64,000 nt of DNA from Himantopus leucocephalus (taxonomy: Eukaryota > Chordata > Aves > Charadriiformes > Recurvirostridae). Made by a program: the position numbers and the translations under genes. Below, piece after piece: positions 1 to 13,974 of the stretch. Each line of letters begins with the position of its first letter. Position 1 is the stretch's first letter. Location: the NCBI GenBank assembly GCA_003993805.1, contig RSEF01000003.1, positions 107,761,752 through 107,825,751 of the forward strand, given 5' to 3'. The notes beneath the pieces were generated by a model that ran no database searches, was not told where the DNA came from, and worked only from the letters and a program-made list of their open reading frames with translations.

Positions 1-3000
1 CTTAGCTTCTAATTTTCTCCCAGGCCAATTTGCTCTTATGGGATTTTTGATGGTGCTGTTCTTAGCAAAATCTATCATACCTGAAGGACAAAAACACAGC
101 CAGATGTTTGCCTGTAGACATTGCAAATACCTGCAACCAGTTTTTATCTTAAGCTTGTTCTACTAGTTTGAGTGTATAATTTAATTCAGTGCCTGGCATT
201 GAATTCTTCCTCTTCAGGTAATAGCCCCAAAACTGCTCTCTTTTCTCTGTTTAAAAAAGAGGAGATACTAACTCCTCTCAGATAAGATATTAAAGCAGAA
301 TTCAGTTTATATTTGTTAAACATAGTGTTGTTACAAGTGAACGGTATGCCCAATTGTACTTATAAAACAAAACATCAACTATACTGCTGCTATTTTGAAT
401 TTAGAGATATACATTAGCTAAAGTAAGACAGAAGTTGTTATGACTAACTACTCAGACAGTCATTACTGTGCACACAGTAATGTTTCCATAGTATAATCTC
501 TAGATTTTAAATAAACTTTTTTTCATACAACATCTAGAGGCTTAGGATAGTAAGTGAAGACATCTGAACTGAGAAGCTTCTACTTAAATGGGATCTATCT
601 AGTCATCTATCTATATGTGTGTATACACAAATATGAATAAATAAAGCATTTCATAGATTTATTAGGATGCGGAACATTTTAGAAGCATTTCCTAGGAATC
701 AGGCACTTTCACATGTCACACTACAACATGAGCCAAAACAAGATTACAGGCATAACCAGAGCGCTGTATAGTGAACTATCCTGTGCAATCAGATGAATGC
801 CCATTGCGATACGCATATGGGCACATGCCCGATGATAGAGATTTATTCACGACACCTGTGCATGAAGTCTAAGTGTCAAAACAAAAAAATTAAGCCAGTG
901 TTTGCAATGAGTTTTCACAGCAACATTTTTCTAAGCCATAGATAGTTCATGAGCTACAGTTTGACCTTCTCTTAAATATATTATAAGGCTTACTTATATA
1001 TAAAAAGTTCATCCATAAGTTTCCTCATAAGTTTTAAAATGGAAGGATTTTTAAGGCCAGATTTAAAGAAAGTGACAATGGTAAAATAAGCATTTGTGGT
1101 TAAAATTTAGGATATTGTCCAGCTTTATTGTACAGTCCCAATCGGTACAAAGTGGTGCCCATGTGGTTGGCTGACCCTGTGGAGGATACTGTGATGGGAA
1201 AGAAGAGGCTAACCTATGGAGTTTTTCTCATCTCCTGGAAGGTCTTTAGGGAAACCTCTCTGCAGATTCCTTGAGACACCCTAATATTCTCCCCACCTTT
1301 TCTCCTACGACTTCTGAGGCTATCCATAATACTCTTACATTCATCACCTTTCTCAACAGTTCTTCCCACTCGTATTTACTTAGTGTTGGAAATAGCATCC
1401 AGCCTAGTTATATCCTTTAGCTACTAAAATAATGCAAACACTATAATCTAAATAAATAAATAAAAAGAACTCATCCTCAAAAAACAGAATAAACAAGCAG
1501 AAGAAAAATATAGAAAGTACACAGTTTCTACACCTGAAGTAGCAAGTCCTGTGCCAAGGCAGTTGCAATAGAAATATTTGAAGGCTCAGTTCTTTTGTAA
1601 AACCATTTTTGTTGTTATTTACATTTACCAAAATAGTTACTCCACTGAAAAATTTTGTCAGCATTATCCAGACTTTTCATAAAGGTCTCCAAGAAAGCGT
1701 TATTTGAATTTCTACTTTTGCTTTACTCTCTCTCCACTTTTACTCTTCCTTCCCCTCAAACGTCATTTTGATCCATTTAATTATTTTAAAAATAAACAAC
1801 ACTGAAGCGTTCCATAAAAAAACTTAAGGTACTCCTATTTAAATATAAACTATGTTTTCTAAAACTTTGAAGAAGCTTGTCTAACTGGAACAATTTAGTG
1901 TATAAATTTGCTCACCTTTTGCTACTCTTCATCTTTTCTGTGCTTCTTTTTCATGACGTATTGGCTTGCTCAAATTGCTCTCTTTGCCACATGTACTGTT
2001 TTCATTCTCGCATGCTTCCAATCTCAGACATGCTGGTGGCACTTAGCTACTAGCTAATAAGACTGGCTTCTAAAACTAGCCGGTATTCAGCCCAATAGTG
2101 AAGCTGGGCCATCATTCTGTCCCATCAATAACAGACTTTTAATCAAACAGAAAGAGTACAGAGTTGGGTCAATCGCTACCTCCTATAATCAGCACTTTTC
2201 TGTGCCAGAGCCCTTTTGTTTGACAGGAGTTTCAAATACGTCGTACACCTGGTATTGACACAAATTCTTTTAGAAAGAGTGCTTGTTTTCATGTCGAGTC
2301 CATCACTGGCTCTAGCAGACTGCTTTATTTGTGTATCTGCAGAATCACTCTGCATTTCACTACCTGTCTTAAAGACTCCACTGTGCTTACATCTTATAAC
2401 AAAAATACATTAATGTAAACACACGTAGTGCTGAGTTGGCATAAACTCTGGTTGGTAATAAACCCCAAAGCCATTCCAAACACTTAAATGTGTCTCCAAG
2501 CCAATTGTATGATCACAGAATAGCGATTTCCTTTTGCTGCCGTAATACCCATTATATCCCCTAGGTACAGCTAGTTTGGAAAGAAAGGAAACACCTTTCT
2601 GTCCTATAGCTTCGTTTGATAAATAGTACCTAATGATAAAAAGATGGAAAATACAGCCCATTGGTCAAAAACAATAACAAAAAAAGAATAAGTTAATGCA
2701 CTATCAGTCAGTGACAGTGGATGTGGTAGGGTGCTAGAGTACTTATACAATACTTGAAAAAGACTGATTTGTAATAGTCTTAATGTTTCTTGTTCAGCAG
2801 CCAACACACCCAGAGCATTTTATGTGCAATTATCATGGAATAATGCACCAAAATTGACCAACTGTTTGAAATATTCTTAGACAGAGATTTACAATTGAAG
2901 TTAATTCATTAAAGATTTTTTAATAAGTTGATTTCTAAACCATAGATCTGTGATGAGTTTATAATTATTAATAGAGAAAGTATTAGGACAAAATGTGTTT

Positions 3001-6000
3001 CTTAATTAATTTTTTTAAATTTACATTTCCTCTCTCTGGAAATATTTATGTCCAATTTCCACTTCTGGAACCAATCCTGCTGTGAAATTGCAGCCTTCTG
3101 AAGCATTTGGCAACTCAGAAACCTCGCTAGGAAATTTTGCTCATCATTAAATTTTTCTCCTTTCCAATTTTACACTTAATTATAGACCATTAAATCAGTC
3201 CCCAGTAAATGTATAAGATTGTCAGTCTTACGCAGAGCAGTTCTTTATTTACCATCAATGACAGAATGTTGGAACACTCAGAATGAATTCCTTTATACAT
3301 TTATTTGTCATACCACTTACTGTAGAAAATGCAGAAATCCCTAAAATAGCTTTACAGTCACAATGCTTGGCAGTAACACTTAATCCAAATTTGCCAAGTC
3401 ACCCGTATTTGATGCAGGTTTTCTTCAGTCCCGTATAAAGCACCTTTTTTCCCCCCTTTCTTCACCCCTCTAGCCCCCATATTTTCAACATAAGGAGATC
3501 TCTGGATTCATTTTAATAAGTTTCTTTTCTCTTTTTTTCAAAAATCTCTCAGATCACTGAGCTTGGGAGCTATGGTTCATTGCTAGAACTACAACCCTTA
3601 CAGCATTTTCAGTCAAGATTAAAAAGAAATGGATGAAAAAAAAATATAGGAACAAGATAGGAAAAAAGAATCCCATTTGCTGTGCCTATTAAAATACAGG
3701 AGAGTTTAAAATTGCTGTTTTCTCTAATGTTCTAATGATTCTCAGGAAAACATTTTACCCACACCCCTCTTTTCTAAATGTTATTGCAACCCAGAGACAA
3801 TGCAGAGAGCCTTAGCCTGGCAAGCATACTGGGGGCGTACTAAATCACACAAACAGCACTAAATCCATCAAGAAGCACAGCACCTTGCCATTACCATTCA
3901 GAAACAATATAGAGAGGTACCTATTTTTGTGGGTAATTCATTTGTCAGCATGAGGGAATTCAAATCTATATGTCCCCTATTTCCCAGGGGAAAGTGGGTC
4001 TATACCAGTGAGCTAGAGAGTCCTCTGAGCAGAAGTGCCTTTCCTCATCCTATTTAAGCGGTACCGGGATGCCAAATAGCACATGAACTATCTTATCAGT
4101 GTAATCTTTTAAATTTAGTGATTAGGATATTCAACAGCAGACCAGGGCAAGATATTTGGACTGGAGTTCCAACTACCACATGTTTTCATGCTTTTGAAAT
4201 GAGACTTTGATTGGATAAAACACAGAAATAATGGCTAAGGGACAGAAATCTGGTTCTGTAATAATGAACTGTGTTTATTTTTGTATATTTTTTTTTAAAG
4301 AGAGACAAGCCTATCCTATTTCAGTATCTCAATCAAAATCCATTTATGTCTACAGGAATATATTGGCAAGATCAAAGATTTGAACCCAAGTTCAATAATG
4401 TTTCTGAATACATGTTTAAGTTTGAGGAGAGTAGTACCCCTGAAGACTGTGGTGGCTAAAGTTAATACATACTAAAATGTGGCCAAGACAACATATACCT
4501 TATTTACTTTGGTAATCCAATTCCCTGATTTTAAGAGAGAAAATAAAATCTTTATTTGATCTTATTTCTGTTAACCCAACCACTATAGTACCCAATAGGT
4601 GCAGTACAGTGGACTTTCTTCCAACTTGATTATAATCAGTGGGATGAGTGCTGTGTCTAGATCCCCACTGTAGACCCAGTATGTGCAACGCCACTTATAA
4701 CACAGGAGGTAGACAGTGACACAATATATGAAGATGATGGGATGTCATATATATATATATATATAAAGCATCACTGTTGTTACAGAGGTTTGTTACGTGT
4801 TAATAAGCAAAGACAAAAGACCAGCTTAAACTTCCAGCTCCAACTTCCAATCATATTAAATACATCAGGACCAAGGGAAAAAGGAATTAGGGTTTTTTTA
4901 TGATTTGAGCACAGTGGAGGTTGTTGTACCTCTAAATCTCACAGCAGACCTATTCCAAAGACTTGTACAGAGTAGTGCTTCAGTTAATGATGCAGAATAT
5001 ATGAAGAAAAAAAATGACACATCATAATGGGACAGTAATGGCCTTGCTGCATAATGTGAAGATATTCCTATGGTACAGGATAGGTAGAATCAGTCACCTG
5101 AATCACAGTCTCACCTCCACGGTGCTGAGAAAGCACAATATCCATGAGCTCCTTGTGGCTGAGGAGCACGACTGGTAGGGTAAACAGGGGGAAAAAAAAA
5201 AAAAAAAGAAACAGGAAATAGAGTGGCTAAGGGTTTGGTTTTTTTTTATTTCACAGTTACCAGACCACTGAACTGGAAAGATGATCCTACAATAGTGATG
5301 GTCACGCTCCAGTTCAGGAAATGGTGCTGCTTGTAGTGACTCAAAGCCAGAATTCCCACAAAGCACATCTCAACCCAGACTGCTAGTGTTTCAGTGACTC
5401 AGAGAATGGCAGTACTGGATGTATTGTATTGTACTGGACAGTGTCAGATCACCATTTGCACTCAGTGCTGGGTCGTGCTCCAAACAATTGTTAAGGCACC
5501 ATACCCAGTACCCTATTTCCTCTAGTGAAAATGGAGATACTTTATATAACAGATAGTGCTAAAAGACAGTTTGTTTTCATTTTCTTGTATTTCACACATC
5601 CATTCTTTTTTGTCCTTTTCTTCTTTTCGGTCTATTGTTTTGTCATACAGGAAGCAATTTGTCTCTATTTTAAATAACTTCTCAAGAGGACATTTGAGAG
5701 GACATTTCTTAATTGTTGTTGCCTGCTTTTGTTTCTTTTCTTCTGGTTATGGTATTATCAAACTCCCACTTCCCACAATTATAGGCTGTAGCTGAATTAA
5801 CCACTCAACATTTATGATTAGTTGCTCGAAAGAATACCTATATATCACTGTTCACTAAAATTCTCGGACAATTAAGCTGGTTAGTCTTCTTCAGCCTTCT
5901 GGTTTCTTTTTCATATTACATTTTTATGAAAAATAATTGTATTTTACATGTTTTCAATTAGGACTAAAATACTTATAAAATTAAAAAATATTTCTTCTGT

Positions 6001-6260
6001 AACTACAATCTCTCTTAATGTTACACAACGGAACATAAATCAATTAACTTCAAGGTTCAGTATTGCACAAAACAAACAAATTTTTTCCAGAACTGAAAGT
6101 ATGTACCAGGAAAAACTGGTCAAATAGTAATGGTACAAGTAAGCGGATAACAAGGTTATGCATTAGCACTGATACCATGTTTAATACTTGACTAAAAGCT
6201 GTAGCCTGTCTTCTGCCTTTCCTCTCAAATTTTAAGTACTGATAAAATGTTCACCTGCTG
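1..6260. other. Intergenic sequence downstream of NBAS, no gene seen
   Basis: AT-rich single-copy sequence with no open frame longer than 90 codons. There are no splice-consistent coding blocks and no family that I recognise. It holds an (AT)n run at 4747-4765 and a poly(A) tract at about 5192-5207. In the human genome the region 3' of NBAS is a large gene desert, and this stretch would fit that. Confidence 0.6.
4747..4765. repeat. (AT)n microsatellite
   Basis: Nine uninterrupted AT dinucleotides, likely to vary in length between individuals. Confidence 0.9.
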
Positions 6261-6467
6261 AATCACAGAATCACGGAATGGTCAGGGTTGGAAGGGACCT
6301 CTNNNNNNNNNNNNNNNNNNNNNNNNNNNNNNNNNNNNNNNNNNNNNNNNNNNNNNNNNNNNNNNNNNNNNNNNNNNNNNNNNNNNNNNNNNNNNNNNNN
6401 NNCTACACTTGCCCTTGTTGAATTTCATGAGGTTCCTCTCTGCCCGACTCTCCAGCCTGTCCAGGCT
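6261..6467 (-). mobile_element. CR1 LINE fragment with internal assembly gap
   Basis: The left edge reads AATCACAGAATCACGGAATG followed by GTTGGAAGGGACCT. This is the complement of the CR1 3' end, so the element lies on the minus strand. After the gap at 6303-6402 the sequence CCCTTGTTGAATTTCATGAG and CTCTCCAGCCTGTCCAGG matches a more internal part of CR1, within the reverse-transcriptase end of ORF2. In the usual CR1 layout these two parts are several hundred bases apart, so the gap probably hides more than its 100 Ns. Confidence 0.88.
6303..6402. other. Assembly gap of 100 N inside CR1
   Basis: Exactly 100 Ns, the usual placeholder for a gap of unknown size. CR1 sequence flanks both sides. 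Confidence 0.97.
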
Positions 6468-9400
6468 ATATATCAGGCTATATGGGTGTCATCCCTATAT
6501 ATCAGGGATGTTTTTCAGGAAGACTCAACAGTAACTCGGAATGGTGTCAGAGGTTTGGGGATTTTTATTATTATGCATGTATTGTGCATTCAAAACATGA
6601 GCAGTGCAAAATTTACTATCTCATATACCATTTGTGGTGAAGTAATGCTGACCTTTTATTGAAGAGCAATGTGCTTAGTAGCGATTAAATCCATTTTAAG
6701 TCTTGAGGCCCAGATTAAGTTACTGAATCTTATTCTATTTAAATGGGCCCATTCCTGCCTGAGTGTGTTGAGGGTGTCGTCCCACCCTGCTCCTTCTGAC
6801 TTCGTTTATCAGCCAAGCACACTGGGTGCTTACAAATAAGGAGCAAATGGTACATGTGCAGTGCACATCTCCAATTGCAATTTTTTTTCTCTTGCAAAAA
6901 ATTCTTGGGACTGACTTCCCTTCTCTGTCTATCCTGCCTACTTTGAATTATTTCCTTGTGGCACAGACAGCAGTAGATGATGTATTTGTTCATAAAGCAA
7001 GTATAATGGACCTTCAGGCTCCGCTGGGATCTCCCACCACAGCCACAGTCAGGTAATTAATAAGAAGTCCCTGCAAGCCTGTCTTATGTGGTAGAACTAA
7101 AGGGGAGGTTTTGGGCAGCACAACCTCATTTACATGTAGCTTATACTTCGTTTTAAAAGTAGAAATCTGATTCTCTTAAGCCTTTCTGAATTGGTAAATT
7201 TAAACTACTGACAGCAAAAGTAATTGCTATATGTAGATTAAACCCAACTGTTTGTAAAGTTCAACTCCATTTCCCAGCTCCATTTTCCACAACGTAAGCA
7301 TTCCTTCAGATCTACATTTCTTTGCACAGATGGTCTCTCCAGAAAGCAGAACAACAAAAACTACTCATTGTTATACGTTTCTGGTGCCAAGACATACAGA
7401 AGGTTTATATGCCACTCTGGAAAGGTAAGACTGAAGTAAGGCTGTTTCTCAGGTAATAAAATAATCTTTTATTTCATCTTCTCTTTCACAATGGTAGCTG
7501 TTACCCTGAATCTCACTAGGTGTTCAATGGACAATAAAAAGGAACTTTCCAGAAACATCAGCACTTCTAACTAGTTTGTTAAACTAAACACGTTTCTCAC
7601 GGCCGTTCTTGACTTCCCTAACAACCTGTCCGAATTCATGTAAATCACAGCCACAGCAATCTGATGAGAAACGTAGCTGCTAGCTCTGTATTCAGAAGAG
7701 CCGAGACAGGTTATTCCCCTGCATGGGACATTGCCCCGTGCTTGGGGACAGGCAGGCTCTAGTCTCAGATATTAAAAGCTCTGGTTTTAAGCGCTTCTGC
7801 CAATACAGCATATACTTTTATAAATCTGATCATCTTATTTCTACCCGGACAGCCTCTGTAAGTGTGGGCGTTCACTACGCAGATGTCCTCTTCATTAATA
7901 TTTGCACTCTGGATGGAGGTTACCATCAAGGAGGCGCAAGGCCAAACTAGCTGTCGTGCTGAGTTGCCCAGCTGACGGGAGAGAAAAGTTGGAGAGTGTC
8001 ACTTCAAGGTGACAGACAGCTATGGCCAGCTGAAGTCACTGCCTCCTTACCCCAGCTGTGCACACATCACTACCTGCCTCTCAGCATGTGACTCAGCATT
8101 TCCTTCCTATTTCACCAAACCAATTAAACCAATTAACTTGTAAGTGCTTTTGTTCCTCTCACATCACACATATGGTTCTACAACTATTCCACAGTACTCA
8201 GTGAGTCCCTGGGGTTTTCTTTATTTTGTTTGATGGTTTTGTCAGGGCCTGCCTGTGATGAGACCCATCCGCACGTCGGCCATGCAGTCTCTCCATATTG
8301 CGTGAAGCGTGCGCATTGCACACAGAGCATCATTCCCCCCTTGGCAGATGAGGCCGATGCTCCGTACACACACCAGGTGGCACTTACAGCAGCATAATAA
8401 TAATAATAAAAAATAGCCACAGAAAACTTTGTAGTACAAGTGAGTTGAGAGTGCAGGCAGAGATGCGGTGGCACCAAATGGTCACGAAATAGTCACCAGT
8501 CACCAAAAAGACCCCCAAAGATGCCCGTGGCTTTTTTTTAGCTGCTTTCATCTCTAACAATGTCAGGACCAAAGTCCTTCTTGCCACATTTTTCTATGCT
8601 TCCACTCATATATAATAATTAAAAAAAAGATGTTCATATAAAGCAGTAGTGTGACTATTTCAGAGCCCACTTTGTCAACTTAAAACTATTATTTCTCTCA
8701 TTTCCAGCAGAAGGCCTGAATTCTGCAAATGCTGTTGATAAGGTCCCTTTCCATTTAACAATAAAAATTCACCAGTGAGAAGCCAAATGCTGAACTGCGA
8801 CTTCTTTGACACAAAAATTCTAATTGCTCCTCCCCTGGAAGAGGTAATTCATTCACCAGCAACAGCAGGCTGACTTTGCCGGGGGAAACAGGGGAGGAGG
8901 TGGGGTTTATGGATGGTTGATCCCCACCCGTCTTCCTCTCTTCTGTGACTTGCCAAACTGATGGCAGACACAAAAAAAAAAAAAACAAAAAAACAAACCA
9001 CCAAAAGCATGATCCCTCCCTGCAATATCTGCTAATCTAATGCTTGTGGGTTTTGAGGATGCAAAAGGGGATATTCAAGACACAGAATACACATACACTT
9101 TTTTTTCTTGCAAGTGCTGAACTTTTGAATCTGTATTTACCACATTGTGTGGAGTTCCTCTGATAGATAAACCATCGTACTTCACACAGGAATATATATG
9201 CAAATCATTACTCCCCACAATTAGTAAGGGGTTCAGTTTGGCCTGAAAAAGGTTCACTAACATTAAATAAATGTTTTCAATACACTCCAGCTATACTGTT
9301 CTGTACTGGGGCAGAAATAGAGGCAATACACTAAAACTTGCAGAGCTTCTCCTTTGTAAAGCAAGAATTAGAATTCACTTTAGAATAATTAGTTACTTGT

Positions 9401-12400
9401 CCAGGTCTTGTGTCCGCTCTGCTGGATAATCCTTCAAAGAAAAAAGAAGTTTGTTAGAGCAGAGAAAGTTCTAGCAGATGCAAGCTGACACTGTTCAGCC
9501 CTACTGCCAGAGGGGAAGCAAATCACACGCTACATCTTTCTGAAAACAAAATTAATTTCAGCGAATAAATATTGACTCAAAAAGCAGCCAGATAGATCCA
9601 TCCAGTCAGAATAGCACAGTAGTCTCAGAACACCAAGAAAACTGTGACTTGGCAAAAATTGTGCTTATGGACCTCTAATTCTATTGTAAGTGTGTATATA
9701 GGTACATATACAAAACACAGAACAAAGATTTCCAATCATTCATATATCTCAGTTGTATACACAAAACCTAGAAAACTCCTATATTGGCCGTTATTTTGTA
9801 GACAGTTTTCAGGTTTTCTTTTTTAAACTCCTCTCCACAAAAAAAAAGCTCATAGGATATCTTTAGTGAGACTTATTCAGAACAATTTTTTTTTTCTGTT
9901 AGGTTACACCGATACACAGATACACCCAAGGAGTCACTTGAAGAGGCTGTGACTACAAAACTGTGGCTGTGGGGCGGGAAGCACACAGCCCAAATGGTAA
10001 AACCACACAGTATTGTGCGCTTGAGGTGTCAATTCTTTTTACAGGTCATCAGGCAACATGAGAGGAGAATCCAGCTGGGCTTGCAGATCCCAGGTTGGTT
10101 TGTGGGTTAGAAGAGAGCAGTAACACTTTTTCCTATTTGCTCAGTGAGAATTTCTGAGTTGGAAACTGGAGAGACATTTGCACTTGCGCACCTTTACCGT
10201 ATCTGTAAAAATTGAGTGATGCTGAAGCTGTTAACACCACCTACATTTCAGCCAGTTCCAGCCTTTTGTTTCAATGTTTACAGGGATACAGAAATAAATA
10301 TAGGTTACTATAAATAGCAACCAACAACACATTGAATGTTCAGAAACGCCAGAGCTTATCGCTGCAGAAGTCAGTGGATGCAAAGGGTTTTTTCAACTGA
10401 AAGCCCAAGGCGTGATGAATATAAAATTAAATGCACGAGCAATATTAGAGAACAATTTTTAATTATTTTATCTGACCTAATAAAAACCACTTTACTGTGT
10501 TAAAAGCCATTAAGAATCTCATTAAAAACAAGAAGGGAGAAATCCTTAATTCAAAATCATATCTTCATTCCAGCAGGTGGAGAAGAGCAAACTGGGAAAT
10601 ACCAAAAACTTTACAAAGTCTTACCTTCACATTAAGAATGATGGACATTGATCCTTCAGAGTGCCTCACTTTTTTTTTTTTTTTTTNGACTACACAGAAT
10701 ATCATTTCACCATGCAAATTATAAATTAAATCCATCTATTTTACGGTTTATAAGAAAAAAAAATTTCTACAAATACATGAACATATCCAAAACCAGGAGA
10801 CTGGAGTTCTGCCCTACCTCAAACAATATTGTGGAGCTGAGGAGAAAAAAATTCTAACTGAAACAAAACAATAATTGTAATAGAGTTGTTTGTAGCACTG
10901 ATAATACCTCATTTGCATAATTCTTATACTTTAATGTTGACATAAAAGTAACCAAAATAATTCATTTTGTAAATTCATTTTGAAATGAAGCTTATAATTA
11001 TTTTTAAAGTATTTTAAAAGATTATTTGAAGAGAGTCATCAAAAAAACCTTTTTCAATGAAAAGTGTCTATTTCAATGAATTACTACTTCATACTAAGGT
11101 AAAAATGTGGTTCAGCTGGCGAGATTTATCTGGCATCTGTCTAGATTTCAAAAAACTTCTGCCAAGCCATCTTAAAGTTCCCAGTTTCACAGACTGTTCC
11201 TCTCTGTTGCTTTATCTTATAACTTGATACTTCAAAGTTTGACATCAGGTTTTTTTATGGTGTGGGTTATTTTCCCTTCTTGTTTGACTGGTAGAAATAC
11301 TCTGCTTTTACCTATAACCTATCTTTCATGTTACTGGTACTTCAAATTGTGTATGAATATGTACATTTGTTTAGCCACATCATTTTATATATATAATTTT
11401 ATGAGATTACAAAATTAGTTACAAATAAGACAGGATTGGTTATTCGTATTTTTCATAGTGTTAGCATTTATTTTGCATTTAGTTTTGTGGGAATAATAAA
11501 ACAAATAAGCATAGCCAAATTCACTTCAAATAGCTTCATCGTTACAATACCACAGCTTTTACCGGCAATAACACAATGGGTGTTAATCCACTAGACTTTC
11601 ACCACTAGAAACTAGGCAGGAAGGACCAAAGTAAAAGAAGACTGATTTTCTCCTTGAATCCTCACGGATCATTTCTCTTCATCAGACATTCAGATTCCAC
11701 TCTGATGAGGGGCACAAAACTAAGACAGATTTGCAGACAGAAAGATCACTATATTATTTCAATACAATCTCTGCTCAAACCTCATCTCAAAGTAGTATGG
11801 ACTTTACTTTCAGGGACATGATGGAGGTATTTTTCTGAAGGTACTTAAGGTAGTTGACAGCGCAGCCTCTACTTGTCTACAGTAAGTTGTTTAAACATTT
11901 TATTTAAAGGAATGCAGTTATTTTTCAGGTTTTCTGAAAGACAGGGGAAGAACCAGAGAAATCTCAATATGCTTTGATAATAAGAAATAATTGGACTGAG
12001 TATGAGCTATCAACTTAAGCATGTAATTGCAAAGATAACAAGAAAGCACAACTAATGAGATGAGATTACTAAGTAGTCGTAGCTGACTTATGTTCTCATC
12101 CCAGGCAAGGGGACTGGACTTGCAACCAGACAAGCAGTTTCAAAGTAATTAAACGCTTGTGATACCAGCTGCGAGGGTGCTTCTCCAAACCAACAGCGTT
12201 TTTACCAGCATCCAGCAAACCGCTAATAAGAATCAGGAATGGAACAGCTGGGGGCTGCAGAATCGTGTTGCCATGGAAACCACTGCAGGTGCATGGTCCA
12301 AGGAATAATAAACCCCAGATTTTTAGAGTTTCTAAAAAAAAAAAAAAAANAAAAATAAGAAAGAAAGGAAAAGAAGAAAGAGTGAAATAAAAATCACAAA

Positions 12401-12825
12401 CCGAGGGTATTGCAAATGCTTTTGAAAGGAGGACAGAATAGTATTGTTAAATGTGATCTGTCAGGAAGAACATTGCAGGGGACAAAGGGATTTAGCTGAA
12501 AGATACCTCAGCGTATAAGTATGCCAGAAAAAGGAAGAAGAAAACAGAAAAAAACCAAAAGAACAATACAAACACCAGAGGGTACTGAAAGAGAAATAAA
12601 ATCTATTACAGGTCACTGAGTTCAGAAGAAACAACAGAAGAAAAGGAACAGTTCAGAAATTGATGTGGGAATCAGGACCTCTTGGATTGCCTAACACAGT
12701 CCTAGTTCTCTTGTGCCAAATATCATTTGAACATCAAGTCTCCACTCATATAACACACAGACCAGCCTTTCCCAGAGTAAGAGCTCGTTCATCTATGTAC
12801 AGCACAATGTAAGTCTGACGGATTC
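6468..12825. other. Intergenic sequence, no gene seen
   Basis: Mostly AT-rich unique sequence. The exception is about 7590-8370, which has noticeably more CpG dinucleotides than its surroundings (for example ACGGCCGT, CCGCACGTCGGC, GTGCGCATTGC). Poly(A/T) runs occur at 8971-8984 and 10671-10686, the latter ending in a single N. Open frames here are short and do not resemble known proteins. Confidence 0.55.
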
Positions 12826-12950
12826 GATTTTCAAAGGTATTTAGAGTCCTGAAACTGTAGCTGGTGGGATTTGCTCAGGTCCCAAACAGGCTGAGCACTT
12901 AATTCACATTCATGTCAGTGGAACTGAGGTACCTCACGCTCACCTTGCCT
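12826..12950. repeat. Probable ancient palindromic MITE-like repeat
   Basis: The sequence GATTTTCAAAGGTATTTAG and, further on, CATTCATGTCAGTGGAACTG then AGGTACCTCA resemble an old amniote interspersed repeat. That repeat is built on GATTTTCAAA...TTTAGG...CCTAA blocks and is common in reptiles and present as relics in birds. The match is degraded and rests on memory of the family. Confidence 0.4.
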
Positions 12951-13618
12951 GTCTGAGGACTACTGGCACCCTAAATTTTCTCTACGGTCAAATAAGGAGG
13001 ATGTGTAGCTCTAAGACTGACTGAACCAACCCAGATTTGAATAGTTTTTTTTTCTCTCTTAAGTGACTCTATAGGACGCATTATCAATGGCATTTTTATT
13101 AAGACTATATTTATCCATGCAGCTTCCTGTTTGTAGAGGTTATGAGTAAAAGGAAGAATGCTGTCCAGAGATGATGTAGAGTGGTCTCACTCCAGGTTCA
13201 CAATACTCATGAAAAAGAGGAGAAGTCTCAGAAGGATCACAAGGTTTGCAATCCCATACATGGTGATGGCTTCTCCACACGATGGCCCCATACTGCCCTG
13301 CAATATATTCACCTTCACAGAGCAAGGGGAGATAGGTTACAGAGGTGGAAGATTCAGTTTTCAAGGGCACTGATGACAAGGTTTGTGATACTAGAAAAAT
13401 CCTCTGCTGACTTTTCTGACTGGGGGGAAAAAAGGGGGCAGTTTTATAAAGCACCTTAAGAGGAAATCCAGGGACAAGGCAATTGTTACAGTACACTGAT
13501 ACAACCATGGCCTAGAGAACAGTAAGCGAGAGGTTCTGGAGACAAAATACAAGTCACTACCCGGGGCACTAAAGACCAGGAACTCCATGACAGCATCCCC
13601 TGATTTCACCCCTTAGTG

Positions 13619-13720
13619 AATGTCCCAGTTTGAGGTAAAACAGGACCAATTTTGTCCTGGATAAGCAGCCAGAAGGTGAAATCATAATGCAAAGCTGAAA
13701 AAATAGATGAAGTCATTAAA
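13619..13720 (+). mobile_element. Possible LTR-retrotransposon (ERVL-like) relic
   Basis: TGTCCCAGTTTGAG, then ACAGGACCAATTTT and CAGCCAGAAGG, resembles the start of a common avian ERVL-type LTR that begins TGTCC and has a similar spacing of motifs. Only about 100 bases can be followed, with no internal coding region or second LTR. It is an old, non-coding fragment if real. Confidence 0.3.
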
Positions 13721-13886
13721 ACCTGTCTACCTTCAAGTAAAGAATAGAATAGAGGATGGTAGAACTCAAATGGGAAAATATTTTGACCAGACTTGAACAA
13801 AGAGAGTACCCTTTAAACAAAACCTGAAAATTTGAGAAACTGGTTGGAGTATACACATACACAGAGATCAGAAAACTTTTTAAAAA

Positions 13887-13974
13887 GAACCACCAAAAAC
13901 AAATAAAAACAAACCCCCCAAAAAACCAAAAGCAAATCAAAACAACCCACCACCACAACCAAACCCAAACCACA
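13887..13974. repeat. A/C-rich low-complexity tract
   Basis: An irregular run of CAAA, ACCA and CCA units, probably a decayed simple repeat. Confidence 0.75.

Noticed and set aside
6288..6662. Open frame of 124 codons spanning the N gap
   Set aside because: A third of it is unknown bases and the rest is reversed CR1 sequence.
13140..13508. Minus-strand open frame of 122 codons
   Set aside because: No recognisable domain, with competing frames on the other strand. No promoter or splice evidence.
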